The notes: a model not told the origin generated them from the sequence alone. 64,000 nucleotides of DNA from an uncultured Mucilaginibacter sp. (GCA_913775265.1 CAJYJH010000008.1:17245-81244), one strand, 5' to 3'; counted from the stretch's first letter, positions 7,885-17,405 are shown. Numbers and translations: made by a program.

Positions 7885-10182
7885 ATGGCAAAGCAACCCA
7901 AAAAAACAACGCCTGCACCACTACCCGGCAGCGCCGAATCTGAAAAAGAAACTTCAGTCAACTCACCCGCCGAAAGCCCGGAAATATTTCCGGAGTCTAA
8001 GCCGGTAAAAGCTAAGCGTGCCTCCGTAAGTAAGAAAAAAGAGGCTGCCGAAAAAGAAACGTTCCCGGAATCGGAGCCGGTAAAGGCAGCTAAACCCACT
8101 AAGCGTAAGAGTAAAGCTACTGAGGAACTCCCTGCAGAAATATCTGTAAACGAGTTAGTAGAGGAGATTGCCAAAAAGAAAAAAGGCAAAGCTGCTGCCG
8201 CAGGTAAAGTTAAGAAAGCTGATCTGCCTGTTATACCCGAAACTACTGAAACTCCTGCACCTTTAACAGTAACGCTTAACCCAGTTGAGCCTTACAGCCG
8301 CTTTACCGAGTTTGATATCGATTTGTTTAAAGGGGGTAAGCACTACAAGCTATACGAAAAGTTAGGTTCGCATGTGGTGGAGCATAAAGGTGTAATCGGC
8401 ACTTATTTCGCCGTTTGGGCACCCAACGCGCAATACGTTTCAGTAATTGGTAATTTCAATGGCTGGACCAAGGGTTCACACCCGCTCAACCACCGTTGGG
8501 ATGCTTCGGGCATTTGGGAAGGCTTTATTCCGAACATAGGCAACGGCGAGGTTTATAAATACTTCATCAACTCATCGCAAGGCGAAGATTTGGAAAAAGG
8601 CGATCCTTACGCATTGCGTTGGGAAGAACCACCACAAACAGCATCTATTGTGGCTGATACCTACTATGAGTGGAGCGATGGCGACTGGATGGCTAACCGC
8701 TATCAGCACAATGCATTAGACAAGCCGTACTCGGTTTACGAAGTGCATTTAGGCTCATGGGCACGCGATAACGAAAGTCCTGATGCCTTTTATACTTACA
8801 ACCAGATAGCCGACAGGCTGGTGCCTTATGTGAAAGACATGGGATTTACCCACGTAGAGTTTATGCCTATTATGGAACACCCTTATTATCCAAGTTGGGG
8901 TTACCAGGTTACGGGATACTATGCGGCCACATCCCGGTACGGCACGCCTCAGCAATTAATGCAGTTGATTGAGCGCTTCCACCAGGAAGGTATTGGCGTG
9001 ATACTGGATTGGGTGCCTTCGCATTTTCCGGGTGATGCTCACGCTCTGTATCGCTTTGACGGTACGCATTTATACGAACATGCCGATGTTCGTCAGGGTT
9101 ACCATCCCGACTGGACCTCTTACATATTTAATTACGGTCGCAATGAGGTCAAATCATTCCTGATCAGTAATGCACTTTTTTGGCTGGACCGCTATCATGC
9201 AGATGGTTTACGAGTAGACGGCGTAGCATCTATGTTATATTTAGATTACTCGCGCAAGCATGATGAGTGGGTACCTAACGTATTCGGCGGCAACCACAAC
9301 TTAGAGGCTATTGAATTTTTAAAAGAGTTTAATATGGCCGTTTACGGCAGCTTCCCCGATGTGCAAACCATCGCCGAAGAGTCTACTTCATTTACCGGCG
9401 TAAGTCGCCCGGTTTACAGCGGCGGCTTAGGCTTTGGTATGAAATGGATGATGGGCTGGATGCACGACACGATTGGTTACTTTAAACAAGATCCGGTTTA
9501 TCGCAAATATCACCACGACGAATTAACTTTCAGCCTGATTTATGCCTTTACCGAAAACTTTATGCTGCCGTTTTCGCATGATGAGGTAGTGTATGGCAAA
9601 GGCTCAATGCTTACCAAAATGCCCGGTGATGAGTGGCAACGCTACGCCAACCTGCGTTTAATGTATAGTTATATGTTTACCCACCCAGGTGCTAAATTGT
9701 TGTTTATGGGTGCCGAGTTTGGTCAGAATGCCGAGTGGAGTTTTAGTAAATCCTTAGACTGGTGGGTAACGCAATTTGATTGCCACGCAGGGATGCAGAA
9801 AACTGTTAAAGCGCTCAATCATTTATACCGCAGTGAGCCGGCCTTGTACGAAAAAGGTTTCAGTGCGGATGGCTTTGAGTGGATAGACGGCGGCAACGTT
9901 CAGGATTCTATCTTTGTTTACTTACGCAAAGGAAACGATGATGCTAACGGATTGTTAGTAGCACTGAATATGACACCAAACGTTCGTTATAACTATCGCG
10001 TTGGCGTACCGTCAGCCGGTCAATGGAAAGAGGTTTTCAATTCTGATGAAACGAAATACTGGGGTAGTGGTGTAGGTAATCCTCAACCATTAGATACGGA
10101 TTCTTCTGCATGGCATGGCCGAGAAAATTCGATCAATATCACACTTCCACCGCTTGGGGTTGTAGTGTTTAAAAAGATGTAA
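7885..10182 (+). CDS. glgB: 1,4-alpha-glucan branching enzyme with Lys/Glu/Pro-rich N-terminal extension
   Basis: A 765-aa GH13 enzyme that cuts alpha-1,4-glucan chains and re-attaches them by alpha-1,6 bonds during glycogen synthesis. A CBM48-like module (~165-260: GTYFAVWAPNAQYVSVIGNF) precedes the (beta/alpha)8 barrel with D445 in GLRVDGVASM (nucleophile), E498 in IAEEST (acid/base) and D565 in PFSHDEVVYG. Residues 1 to ~130 are not part of the enzyme. They are a low-complexity basic/acidic tail rich in K, E, A, P, S and T with an internal repeat (PESKPVKAKR / PESEPVKAAK). The ATG at 7885 keeps this extension; a later start is not obvious. No other glg gene is adjacent; a GH13 hydrolase lies at 27 kb. 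Confidence 0.95.
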   Translation: MAKQPKKTTPAPLPGSAESEKETSVNSPAESPEIFPESKPVKAKRASVSKKKEAAEKETFPESEPVKAAKPTKRKSKATEELPAEISVNELVEEIAKKKKGKAAAAGKVKKADLPVIPETTETPAPLTVTLNPVEPYSRFTEFDIDLFKGGKHYKLYEKLGSHVVEHKGVIGTYFAVWAPNAQYVSVIGNFNGWTKGSHPLNHRWDASGIWEGFIPNIGNGEVYKYFINSSQGEDLEKGDPYALRWEEPPQTASIVADTYYEWSDGDWMANRYQHNALDKPYSVYEVHLGSWARDNESPDAFYTYNQIADRLVPYVKDMGFTHVEFMPIMEHPYYPSWGYQVTGYYAATSRYGTPQQLMQLIERFHQEGIGVILDWVPSHFPGDAHALYRFDGTHLYEHADVRQGYHPDWTSYIFNYGRNEVKSFLISNALFWLDRYHADGLRVDGVASMLYLDYSRKHDEWVPNVFGGNHNLEAIEFLKEFNMAVYGSFPDVQTIAEESTSFTGVSRPVYSGGLGFGMKWMMGWMHDTIGYFKQDPVYRKYHHDELTFSLIYAFTENFMLPFSHDEVVYGKGSMLTKMPGDEWQRYANLRLMYSYMFTHPGAKLLFMGAEFGQNAEWSFSKSLDWWVTQFDCHAGMQKTVKALNHLYRSEPALYEKGFSADGFEWIDGGNVQDSIFVYLRKGNDDANGLLVALNMTPNVRYNYRVGVPSAGQWKEVFNSDETKYWGSGVGNPQPLDTDSSAWHGRENSINITLPPLGVVVFKKM

Positions 10183-10210
10183 CTCCAATGGGGTAATCAA
10201 AATAGACTAA

Positions 10211-10251
10211 ACAAAAACACCCTGATGATTAAATTATCAGGGTGTTTTTGT
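10211..10251. terminator. Bidirectional terminator between glgB and the TPR gene
   Basis: A 16-bp perfect inverted repeat (ACAAAAACACCCTGAT / ATCAGGGTGTTTTTGT) with a 9-base loop and T-rich flanks on both strands sits between two convergent genes. It should end transcription from both sides. Confidence 0.9.
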
Positions 10252-10272
10252 TTAAAATGCTTTTGCAAGTTG

Positions 10273-10755
10273 TTACAGTGTAGCTTTGTACTCGCAGTTG
10301 CCAATAGCTCTTTTATAATCTTCGATCGAGTCAAAATTTAGGCAAAGCTTAATAGCCTTTTTGTAAAAGTTAATCGCTTCTTCAAAATTCTGATTGTACT
10401 CTTCAATGATGCCCAAACGGTAATTAAGTAAAGCTTTGTCAACCAGCGGCCTGATCTGCGCCTTATCAGCAATATGGCGTGCTTTTTCCCATTGTTCTAA
10501 ATTGGTGTATAAAACAATCAGGTTAATATAAGCGTGCGGATATTGCGGATTGCTTTTAATGGCAGCTTTGTAATGGTTTTCGGCGCGGCCATAGTCATCA
10601 AACTGTGTGCGGTACAGCCAACCCAGTGAGTTGTGTGCCTGTGCGGTTGACGGTTCTTCGAGTATAATGTTTTCTAACAGTTGCTTGGCCTGTAAATAGT
10701 TCGCATTGCGGATCGCTTCCTCTGCTTCCAAGTAAATATCTTCCCAGTTATGCAT
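10273..10755 (-). CDS. Tetratricopeptide-repeat protein
   Basis: A 160-aa helical protein built almost entirely of TPR units: A/N-x-Y-x-A-x-x-L-L patterns (NANYLQAKQLLENII), HNSLGWLYRTQFDDYGRAEN, HAYINLIVLYTNLEQWEKAR and a last unit EYNQNFEEAINFYKKAI. There is no signal peptide or membrane segment, so it is likely a cytosolic protein-protein scaffold. It is convergent with glgB and shares its terminator. Partner and function unknown. Confidence 0.85.
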   Translation of the reverse strand: MHNWEDIYLEAEEAIRNANYLQAKQLLENIILEEPSTAQAHNSLGWLYRTQFDDYGRAENHYKAAIKSNPQYPHAYINLIVLYTNLEQWEKARHIADKAQIRPLVDKALLNYRLGIIEEYNQNFEEAINFYKKAIKLCLNFDSIEDYKRAIGNCEYKATL

Positions 10756-10883
10756 CGCGTATTAATTAGGTAATAACCGGCAATATACGTATTTGCGCGG
10801 TTAGTGTGTTGATATACTAACGGCGTATAAAACATAAATTGCCGCCATCGGTTAAAATGAAATACCAATGATAATTTGCCGGT

Positions 10884-11075
10884 ATGACTAACAAATTTTT
10901 TTATGCCTATCTGATTGGTGCTCTCGTCGCGCTTGTATTAGCTGTTTATCAATTGATTGTTACCACCCCTAAAGTGAGTGCTCCGGTAGGGTTTTTGTAT
11001 CTTGTACCAGCTATCATATTATCCTATTTAGCTTACAAAGTATATCACGAAAAGAACGACAGTGAGCTGATGTAA
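10884..11075 (+). CDS. Small two-helix membrane protein
   Basis: A 63-aa protein with two hydrophobic segments (FYAYLIGALVALVLAVYQLIV and FLYLVPAIILSYLAYKVY) and a short charged C-terminal tail. It is probably an inner-membrane hairpin protein. No family recognised. It lies between the divergent TPR gene and the acidic-protein gene. Confidence 0.65.
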   Translation: MTNKFFYAYLIGALVALVLAVYQLIVTTPKVSAPVGFLYLVPAIILSYLAYKVYHEKNDSELM

Positions 11076-11184
11076 TGCCTCAGTCGCTTCGCTATAATCT
11101 ACAGAAATTATAGTTAATTGTGGCAAAAGCTAAAACAAAGCTTTTCTTTTTAAAGTTATTCTACAACACGTAAAACACAAACTT

Positions 11185-11778
11185 ATGTTAGCATTTGATC
11201 AAGAAACCTGGACTGCTGAACAGGAGATACCCACCAAACTTTCCCGTCGATTTAACGCTGATGAACTTGATCGCGAAAGATTATCTAAAGCTGCCGTTGA
11301 CCCGGATGATGACGATGATCTGGACGAAGATGACGACTTAGATTTAGACGATGATGATCTGGATGAAGATGACGATTTAGATAATGACGTTGTACCTGGC
11401 TATGACGAAGATTTAGATGATGATGACTTGGACGACGATGAAGATGACGATTACAACCGCATCAACGGACAGGCCAGCCGCGATTTATCATCAGGTGTAA
11501 TTGCAAGTTATGATGAGGCCGACGAAACTGACGAACCAAACGAAATACCTGAGCACGAAGAGTCGGACGATGAAGACCTACGTTACCCAAGCGAGCAGGA
11601 AGTAAGCCAGCCGGAGCAAGGCAGTGATGGTTCATACAGTGAGCAGATTGACGTAACGCCACCTAATCCGCAGGAATTCCCGTCAGTAGGTAACGCAAAA
11701 ACCGATTTCGAGAGCCGTCCGCATGGCCGCACTACCGGCAGAATGTTAGGTCATGAGCCAGGCACTGAAGGTATATAA
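11185..11778 (+). CDS. Very acidic, Asp-rich low-complexity protein
   Basis: A 197-aa protein whose central region (~residues 40-95) is almost entirely Asp, Glu and Leu in imperfect DDDLDLDDDDLDEDD-type repeats. Short arms flank it: an N-terminus with FDQETWTAEQEIPTKLSRRF and a C-terminus ending GRTTGRMLGHEPGTEGI. There is no signal peptide or membrane segment. The C-terminal ~30 residues are less repetitive and may be the conserved part. A disordered polyanion could bind basic proteins, cations or act as a solubility or mineral-binding tail; none of this is shown. A strong terminator follows. Confidence 0.75.
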   Translation: MLAFDQETWTAEQEIPTKLSRRFNADELDRERLSKAAVDPDDDDDLDEDDDLDLDDDDLDEDDDLDNDVVPGYDEDLDDDDLDDDEDDDYNRINGQASRDLSSGVIASYDEADETDEPNEIPEHEESDDEDLRYPSEQEVSQPEQGSDGSYSEQIDVTPPNPQEFPSVGNAKTDFESRPHGRTTGRMLGHEPGTEGI

Positions 11779-11799
11779 GTTATATAGTATATCGCTTAA

Positions 11800-11835
11800 G
11801 CAAAAGCTGTCCTATTTGGGCAGCTTTTGCTTTTT
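11800..11835 (+). terminator. Rho-independent terminator after the acidic-protein gene
   Basis: A perfect 10-bp stem (GCAAAAGCTG / CAGCTTTTGC) with an 11-base loop is followed by five Ts, 22 bases after the stop codon. Confidence 0.9.
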
Positions 11836-11944
11836 CATGCCTTTGTATTACGATGGTGGCTCTTATCACAAGCATTGTTAGCTGTCAGTTTGGTGTGTGA
11901 GTAAGCAAATCGAAATTTAAGTATCGCCTTTCAAGGCATTTTTC

Positions 11945-11952
11945 TAATTTTG
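11945..11952 (+). promoter_or_regulatory. -7 promoter element of the purL operon
   Basis: TAATTTTG is an exact match to the Bacteroidota -7 box TAnnTTTG. It overlaps the TTG at 11950 that would otherwise be the first possible purL start, so that TTG would lie upstream of or at the transcription start. This favours GTG at 11983 as the real start. A good -33 TTTG at the usual distance was not found. Confidence 0.55.
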
Positions 11953-11982
11953 GACTTTCAAAATCCATCAAAATTAGTTACT

Positions 11983-14205
11983 GTGGAGCAAAACCAACCG
12001 ACTACCGTTGATACCGCCAAAGATTTAGGCCTGTTACCCGAAGAGTTTGAACGTATTAAAGAGATTTTGGGCCGTACGCCTAACTTCACCGAATTGTCTA
12101 TCTTTTCTGTAATGTGGAGCGAGCACTGCTCTTACAAAAACTCCATTAAATGGCTTAAAACACTTCCGCGCGATGGTTCGCGTATGCTGGCCAAAGCAGG
12201 CGAAGAAAATGCCGGATTGGTTGATTTAGGCGACGGCGTAGGCTGTGCCTTTAAAATCGAATCGCATAACCACCCATCTGCATTAGAGCCATACCAAGGT
12301 GCTGCTACCGGTGTAGGTGGTATTAACCGCGATATATTTACTATGGGTGCACGCCCCATTGCGCAATTAAACTCATTGCGTTTCGGCGACCTGAGCCTCG
12401 ACCGTACCAAATGGCTGGTAAAGGGTGTTGTTAAAGGTATTGGTGATTACGGTAATGCCTTCGGTATTCCAACCGTAGGCGGCGAGCTGTTTTTTGATGA
12501 GTGTTATAACGTTAACCCATTAGTAAATGCTATGTCGGCCGGTATTGTGATGGCTGGCGAAACAGTGTCTGCAACCTCTTACGGTGTAGGTAACCCGGTT
12601 TACATTGTGGGTTCATCAACCGGTAAAGATGGTATACATGGTGCTGCGTTTGCATCTAAAGATATCACCGAAGACTCGGTAAACGATTTGCCTGCCGTAC
12701 AGGTAGGCGACCCGTTCCAGGAAAAACTTTTACTGGAAGCAACGCTTGAAGTAATTAAAACGGGCGCAGTAGTAGGTATGCAGGATATGGGGGCTGCCGG
12801 TATCATCTGTTCAAACTCCGAAATGTCGGCCAAAGGCGAGCATGGTATGCGTATCGATCTGGATAAAGTACCGACCCGTCAGGATAACATGAAGCCGTTT
12901 GAAATTTTGTTATCAGAATCACAAGAACGTATGCTGATTGTGGTGCACAAAGGCCGCGAAGCAGATGTGCAGGCTGTTTTTGATAAATGGGATTTAAACT
13001 GTGTACAAATTGGTGAAGTAACTGATACCAAACGCCTGGAGTATTACATGAACGGCGAAATGGTGGCCGACGTACCTGCCGAAGACTTAGTATTGGGCGG
13101 CGGTGCGCCGGTTTACGAACGCGAATACCGCGAGCCGGCATACTACCAGGAATATCAGAAATTTAACATTGATGATGTTGCAGTGCCCGAAAATCTGGTA
13201 GATGTAGCTGAGCATTTGGTTGCACATCCTAATATCGCATCAAAACGTTGGGTAACCGACCAATATGATAGCATGGTAGGCACAGCCACCATGACCACCA
13301 ACCGTCCGAGCGATGCTGCCGTCGTTGCCGTAAAAGGTACTAGTAAAGCCATTGCTTTAACGGTAGATTGTAACTCGCGCTATGTAAATGCCGATCCGCA
13401 AAAAGGTTGTGCTATTGCTGTAGCCGAAGCTGCCCGTAACATTACCTGTTCGGGTGGTGAGCCGGTGGCTATTACCAATTGCTTAAACTTTGGTAACCCA
13501 TACGTGCCTGAAGTGTTCTGGCAATTTGTGGGTGCCATCAAAGGTATGGGCGAAGCTTGCCGCAAGTTTGATACCCCTGTAACCGGCGGTAACGTAAGTT
13601 TTTATAATCAATCATCAGATGAAGGTCCGGTGTTCCCGACGCCAACTATTGGGATGTTAGGTGTGTTAGATGATAAGGATAACATCATGACGGCTGATTT
13701 TAAACAGCCTGGTGATTTTATTTACCTCATCGGCGAATCACAAAATGATATCGCATCGTCTCAATACCTGGCATCGTACCACAAAATACAGGCATCACCT
13801 GCGCCTTACTTTGACTTAGATAAGGAGTACGCCATGCACCAGGTAATTAAAGAACTAATTAAGCATAAAGCTATTCAATCAGCTCATGATGTGGCTGATG
13901 GTGGTTTGTACATTGCCTTGCTCGAATCGGCTATGCCGTTAGGCTTAGGTTTCGATATTGCAACTGATGCCGACATTCGTAAAGATGCTTTCTTGTTTGG
14001 TGAAGCACAAGGTAGGGTAGTGGTGAGCGTATCGCCCGAAGATCAGGATCGCTTTACCGAAATGATGGCTACCAGCGAAGTTGAGTATACCATATTAGGT
14101 ACCGTAACCAACGGTTTCTTTAATGTAGACGAAGAACTGTTTGGCCACGTAACCGATGTAAAGCTGTTATACGACAACGTATTACATGTAGCTTTAGGTG
14201 AATAA
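11983..14205 (+). CDS. purL: Phosphoribosylformylglycinamidine synthase, large subunit PurL
   Basis: The enzyme makes FGAM from FGAR, glutamine-derived ammonia and ATP in purine synthesis. At ~740 aa it is the small (Bacillus-type) PurL, which works with separate PurS and PurQ. Visible motifs: SVMWSEHCSYKNS, the metal/nucleotide site IESHNHPSALEPYQGAATGV, GARPIAQLNSLRFGD, and the second-half SAHDVADGGLYIALLES. The frame is open further upstream to a TTG at 11950, but a promoter -7 box covers that codon, so GTG 11983 (VEQNQPTTV) is preferred. The stop overlaps the ATG of the next gene by one base, giving a purL-VOC-trmN6 cluster. purE and purK are at 41-43 kb. Confidence 0.95.
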   Translation: MEQNQPTTVDTAKDLGLLPEEFERIKEILGRTPNFTELSIFSVMWSEHCSYKNSIKWLKTLPRDGSRMLAKAGEENAGLVDLGDGVGCAFKIESHNHPSALEPYQGAATGVGGINRDIFTMGARPIAQLNSLRFGDLSLDRTKWLVKGVVKGIGDYGNAFGIPTVGGELFFDECYNVNPLVNAMSAGIVMAGETVSATSYGVGNPVYIVGSSTGKDGIHGAAFASKDITEDSVNDLPAVQVGDPFQEKLLLEATLEVIKTGAVVGMQDMGAAGIICSNSEMSAKGEHGMRIDLDKVPTRQDNMKPFEILLSESQERMLIVVHKGREADVQAVFDKWDLNCVQIGEVTDTKRLEYYMNGEMVADVPAEDLVLGGGAPVYEREYREPAYYQEYQKFNIDDVAVPENLVDVAEHLVAHPNIASKRWVTDQYDSMVGTATMTTNRPSDAAVVAVKGTSKAIALTVDCNSRYVNADPQKGCAIAVAEAARNITCSGGEPVAITNCLNFGNPYVPEVFWQFVGAIKGMGEACRKFDTPVTGGNVSFYNQSSDEGPVFPTPTIGMLGVLDDKDNIMTADFKQPGDFIYLIGESQNDIASSQYLASYHKIQASPAPYFDLDKEYAMHQVIKELIKHKAIQSAHDVADGGLYIALLESAMPLGLGFDIATDADIRKDAFLFGEAQGRVVVSVSPEDQDRFTEMMATSEVEYTILGTVTNGFFNVDEELFGHVTDVKLLYDNVLHVALGE

Positions 14206-14594
14206 TGTTAAAGCTGAAGCACATACATCACCTCGCTGTTATTTGCTCAGATTACGAGCGTTCTAAACGTTTTTATACCGAGGTGCTTAACCTGCCTGTT
14301 GTACAGGAGGTTTATCGCGCCGAACGACAATCATACAAGCTTGATCTGGCAGTGGGCGGCCGCTACCAGATCGAGCTTTTTTCATTTCCCAATCCGCCGG
14401 TCCGTCCATCAAGACCCGAAGCAGCCGGTTTAAGGCACCTTGCTTTCGCTGTTGACAACATTGACGAAGCTGTTGCTCATTTACAAAAACAGGGTATAAC
14501 GGTTGAACCTGTACGCATAGATGAGTTGACGGGTAAACGGTTCACTTTTTTTGCCGACCCCGACGGACTACCGCTCGAGTTATACGAGGGCTAA
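14205..14594 (+). CDS. VOC/glyoxalase-I-like protein
   Basis: A 129-aa single vicinal-oxygen-chelate domain: KLKHIHHLAVICSDYERSKR with a first metal-site His, RYQIELFSFP, a central AGLRHLAFAVDNIDEAV and a C-terminal FFADPDGLPLELYEG that ends with the usual metal-binding Glu. These match the small glyoxalase/bleomycin-resistance family and in particular the subgroup often called lactoylglutathione-lyase-like. Its substrate cannot be inferred. It is translationally coupled to purL (TAATG overlap). Confidence 0.88.
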   Translation: MLKLKHIHHLAVICSDYERSKRFYTEVLNLPVVQEVYRAERQSYKLDLAVGGRYQIELFSFPNPPVRPSRPEAAGLRHLAFAVDNIDEAVAHLQKQGITVEPVRIDELTGKRFTFFADPDGLPLELYEG

Positions 14595-14597
14595 ACC

Positions 14598-15311
14598 ATG
14601 TCCGGCATTTTTCATTTTAAACAATTTAGCGTAAACCAAGCTAACTGCGCCATGAAGATTAATACCGATGGTGTATTACTTGGTGCAATGGCCGGCAACA
14701 ATAACCCTTCAAGCATTTTAGATATTGGTACCGGTACAGGTGTAATTGCCTTAATGCTGGCACAACGATATTCGTCATCTAACATCACTGCCGTAGAAAT
14801 GGACGAAGCTGCTGCGCAAACTGCGAAGTTAAATTTCAGCAACTCTCAGTTTGATGACCGGTTGCAGGTGCATGCACAAAGCTTTCAGCATTATTTTACT
14901 GAGCATCCCTCGCAGCAGTTTGATTTGATAGTATCCAACCCTCCTTTTTATATACAATCACTGCCATCGCCCGGTAAGTTGAAGGCCTTGGCCAAGCATG
15001 CGGATAGTAATTTTTTTAACGAGTTGATTGCCGCCATGGCTTTGCATCTTACAGTAGATGGTGAAGGCTGGCTGATTGCTCCGCTAAATACCGTTAGCCT
15101 AATGTTACAGTCGGCCAAACAAAACGGGTTGTACTTGCAACGCGCTGTCGATATATCATCTTATCCAAAGGCTGAGCCACATCGCAGGGTTATTGTTTTG
15201 GGGCGTAAGCAAACACCTGTTATCACCACGCGTTTATGTATATATGATGCGCCGGGTGTTTACAATGCTGAATACCAGGCGTTGCTTTCTGCTTTCCTGA
15301 CTGTTTTTTAA
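14598..15311 (+). CDS. trmN6: tRNA1(Val) (adenine37-N6)-methyltransferase family protein
   Basis: A 237-aa Rossmann-fold SAM-dependent methyltransferase of the YfiC/TrmN6 type. Motif I is SILDIGTGTGVIALMLAQR and the catalytic N6-adenine motif is VSNPPFY. The start FHFKQFSVNQANCAMKINTDG is typical of the family (FxFKqFxvxqdxcaMKVgTDG). It should methylate A37 next to the anticodon of tRNA-Val. It lies 3 bases after the VOC gene and is probably in the same transcript. No truncation is seen. Confidence 0.92.
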   Translation: MSGIFHFKQFSVNQANCAMKINTDGVLLGAMAGNNNPSSILDIGTGTGVIALMLAQRYSSSNITAVEMDEAAAQTAKLNFSNSQFDDRLQVHAQSFQHYFTEHPSQQFDLIVSNPPFYIQSLPSPGKLKALAKHADSNFFNELIAAMALHLTVDGEGWLIAPLNTVSLMLQSAKQNGLYLQRAVDISSYPKAEPHRRVIVLGRKQTPVITTRLCIYDAPGVYNAEYQALLSAFLTVF

Positions 15312-15359
15312 AGCAGGATTCAGTTTAATATAATTTTCTAATCAAACTCAATTTATACT

Positions 15360-15857
15360 ATGACCCGCATAGGGCTTATATCAGATACGCACGGCTATTT
15401 GGACGATGCTGTTTTTAAACATTTTGCCAATTGTGATGAGATATGGCATGCCGGCGATTTTGGTACGCTCGAACTGGCCGAAAAGCTGGCGGCCTTTAAA
15501 CCGCTCAGAGGCGTGTATGGCAATATTGATGGACCCGACATCAGGCAAACCTATCCGGAAAACCTCCGTTTTATGTGTGAAGATGTCGATGTTTGGATGA
15601 CGCACATCGGCGGTTATCCTGACAAATATAGTCCTGCTGTTAAGCGTATAATTTACACTAAGCCCCCCGCCTTATTTATTAGTGGACACTCTCATATATT
15701 GAAAGTAATATTTGATAAAAAGATCAATTGTTTGCATTTAAACCCCGGGGCAGCCGGAAAACAAGGTTGGCATAAAATTAAAACATTGATAAAATTTTGC
15801 ATTTCTGGTAATAAAATTCATAACTTGGATGTGATAGAATTATTAAATAATATGTAA
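15360..15857 (+). CDS. YfcE/MJ0936-type metallophosphoesterase
   Basis: A 165-aa phosphodiesterase of the small calcineurin-like family. Metal ligands are visible in order: [30 protein letters not shown] (GNxD), a His in MTHIGGYP and SGHSHILKV, followed by [13 protein letters not shown]. It is full length for the family. It is likely a cytosolic metal-dependent (Mn) phosphoesterase; the natural substrate is unknown. It is on the same strand, ~50 bases after trmN6 and 16 bases before fbp. Confidence 0.93.
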   Translation: MTRIGLISDTHGYLDDAVFKHFANCDEIWHAGDFGTLELAEKLAAFKPLRGVYGNIDGPDIRQTYPENLRFMCEDVDVWMTHIGGYPDKYSPAVKRIIYTKPPALFISGHSHILKVIFDKKINCLHLNPGAAGKQGWHKIKTLIKFCISGNKIHNLDVIELLNNM

Positions 15858-15873
15858 TAAATACACTAAGCCT

Positions 15874-16923
15874 ATGAAAGCAGTAAAAACACTTGGACAA
15901 TTTATCATCGAAAAGCAGGCGGATTTCCCGTATGCCAAGGGTGAGCTATCGCGCTTGTTGCGTGATATTGGCATAGCCGCCAAAATTGTAAACCGCGAAA
16001 TTAACAAAGCCGGTTTAGCCGATATTATCGGCGATATGGGCACGGTAAACATCCAGGGCGAAGGCCAAAAAAAACTGGATGTTTATGCCAACGAGCAATT
16101 CATCGCGGCGCTGCAAAGTGGCGGCGAATGTTGCATCGTGGTATCTGAAGAAAACGATGAGTACATTTATATCGACTCCGAAATTTCTAAAAATGCTAAA
16201 TACATCGTGGCTATCGATCCGCTGGATGGTTCGTCAAACATTGATGTGAACGTTGGGGTAGGGACGATCTTTTCCATCTTTCGCCGCAAATCAACCGAAG
16301 GCAGAGCTACGCTGGATGACGTATTGCAAAAAGGTATTGAGCAAATTGCTGCCGGTTATGTGATTTATGGTTCGTCGACCATGCTGGTGTACACTACGGG
16401 CAAAGGGGTTAATGGCTTCACTTTAGATCCGTCTATTGGTGAATTTTGCTTGTCGCACCCGGATATGATGGTACCGCAGGATGGTGTAATCTATTCGATC
16501 AACGAAGGGTACTATGCACACTTTCCAGATGGCATAAAGAAATATATTAAATATTGCCAGGTAGAAGATGAGCGCACACGGCGCCCGTATACATCACGCT
16601 ACACCGGCTCTATGGTAGCCGATATACATCGCACCTTAATTAAGGGCGGTATTTTTATTTACCCCATGACAGCGCAGGCACCCAAAGGTAAACTACGGTT
16701 AATTTATGAGTGTAATCCGATATCTTTTATTGTGGAGCAGGCCGGGGGCAAAGCCACCAACGGCTATGAGCGTATCCTCGAACTGGAGGTGAAAGAATTA
16801 CATCAGCGTTCGGCTATCGTCATTGGTTCGGTTAATATGGTCGAAAAAGCAGAGGAAATGTTGGCTTGTTTTTCGCCGCAAATAACCAAAACTACTTTTG
16901 AAGGTTTAGTAACTATACAATAA
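15874..16923 (+). CDS. fbp: Class I fructose-1,6-bisphosphatase
   Basis: A 349-aa enzyme that hydrolyses fructose-1,6-bisphosphate to fructose-6-phosphate in gluconeogenesis. The class I signature is clear: the N-terminal [15 protein letters not shown], the acidic pair in [10 protein letters not shown], the metal site [19 protein letters not shown] and the substrate loop [15 protein letters not shown]. Length and ends are normal. It is the last gene of the co-directional run that starts with purL; the stop is followed closely by the convergent rnhA. Confidence 0.97.
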   Translation: MKAVKTLGQFIIEKQADFPYAKGELSRLLRDIGIAAKIVNREINKAGLADIIGDMGTVNIQGEGQKKLDVYANEQFIAALQSGGECCIVVSEENDEYIYIDSEISKNAKYIVAIDPLDGSSNIDVNVGVGTIFSIFRRKSTEGRATLDDVLQKGIEQIAAGYVIYGSSTMLVYTTGKGVNGFTLDPSIGEFCLSHPDMMVPQDGVIYSINEGYYAHFPDGIKKYIKYCQVEDERTRRPYTSRYTGSMVADIHRTLIKGGIFIYPMTAQAPKGKLRLIYECNPISFIVEQAGGKATNGYERILELEVKELHQRSAIVIGSVNMVEKAEEMLACFSPQITKTTFEGLVTIQ

Positions 16924-16946
16924 ATAAAGAGCTTAGGCAAAAAACA

Positions 16947-17405
16947 TTATTTACTGCTTTCCATTTCAAATACCGAGTCTATTAACAACGTTTTCTGCTG
17001 AGCCGCAGCTACGGCAAGCCGGTCGCACCGCTCGTTTTCGGGGTGACCGGCATGGCCTTTAATCCACTTAAAACGGATGTTGTGCAGCTTGCTTACCTCC
17101 AGGTAACGCAACCATAAGTCTTTGTTCTTTTTTCCGGCAAAGTCTTTGGCTACCCAGCCATTTACCCAGCGCTTTTCGATAGCGTCAACTACGTATTTAG
17201 AATCGGAATAGATGGTGACCTGTTGATTTGGGCTTTTGAGAGCCTCCAGGCCTTTAATAACGGCTAAAAGTTCCATGCGGTTATTGGTAGTTTTGCGAAA
17301 GCCCTCGGCCAGCTCTTTATAGTGTTTGCCGGCGCGCAATATAGTACCATAACCCCCCGGACCGGGGTTGCCGCTTGATGCGCCGTCTGTAAAAATCTCA
17401 ATCAT
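16947..17405 (-). CDS. rnhA: Ribonuclease HI
   Basis: A 152-aa RNase H that cuts the RNA strand of RNA-DNA hybrids. The four acidic catalytic residues are visible in FTDGASSGNPGPGGYG (D7), NNRMELLAVIKGLEAL (Glu), IYSDSKYVVDAI (Asp) and KGHAGHPENERCDRLA (last Asp). The basic handle region RWVNGWVAKDFAGKKNKD is present, as in E. coli RNase HI. It is full length and convergent with fbp. Confidence 0.97.
   Translation of the reverse strand: MIEIFTDGASSGNPGPGGYGTILRAGKHYKELAEGFRKTTNNRMELLAVIKGLEALKSPNQQVTIYSDSKYVVDAIEKRWVNGWVAKDFAGKKNKDLWLRYLEVSKLHNIRFKWIKGHAGHPENERCDRLAVAAAQQKTLLIDSVFEMESSK

Noticed and set aside
7869..8189. 106-codon frame opposite the glgB extension
   Set aside because: It is an antisense shadow of the low-complexity glgB N-terminus, with Ser/Ala/Leu composition caused by the Lys/Glu/Ala-rich codons on the other strand.
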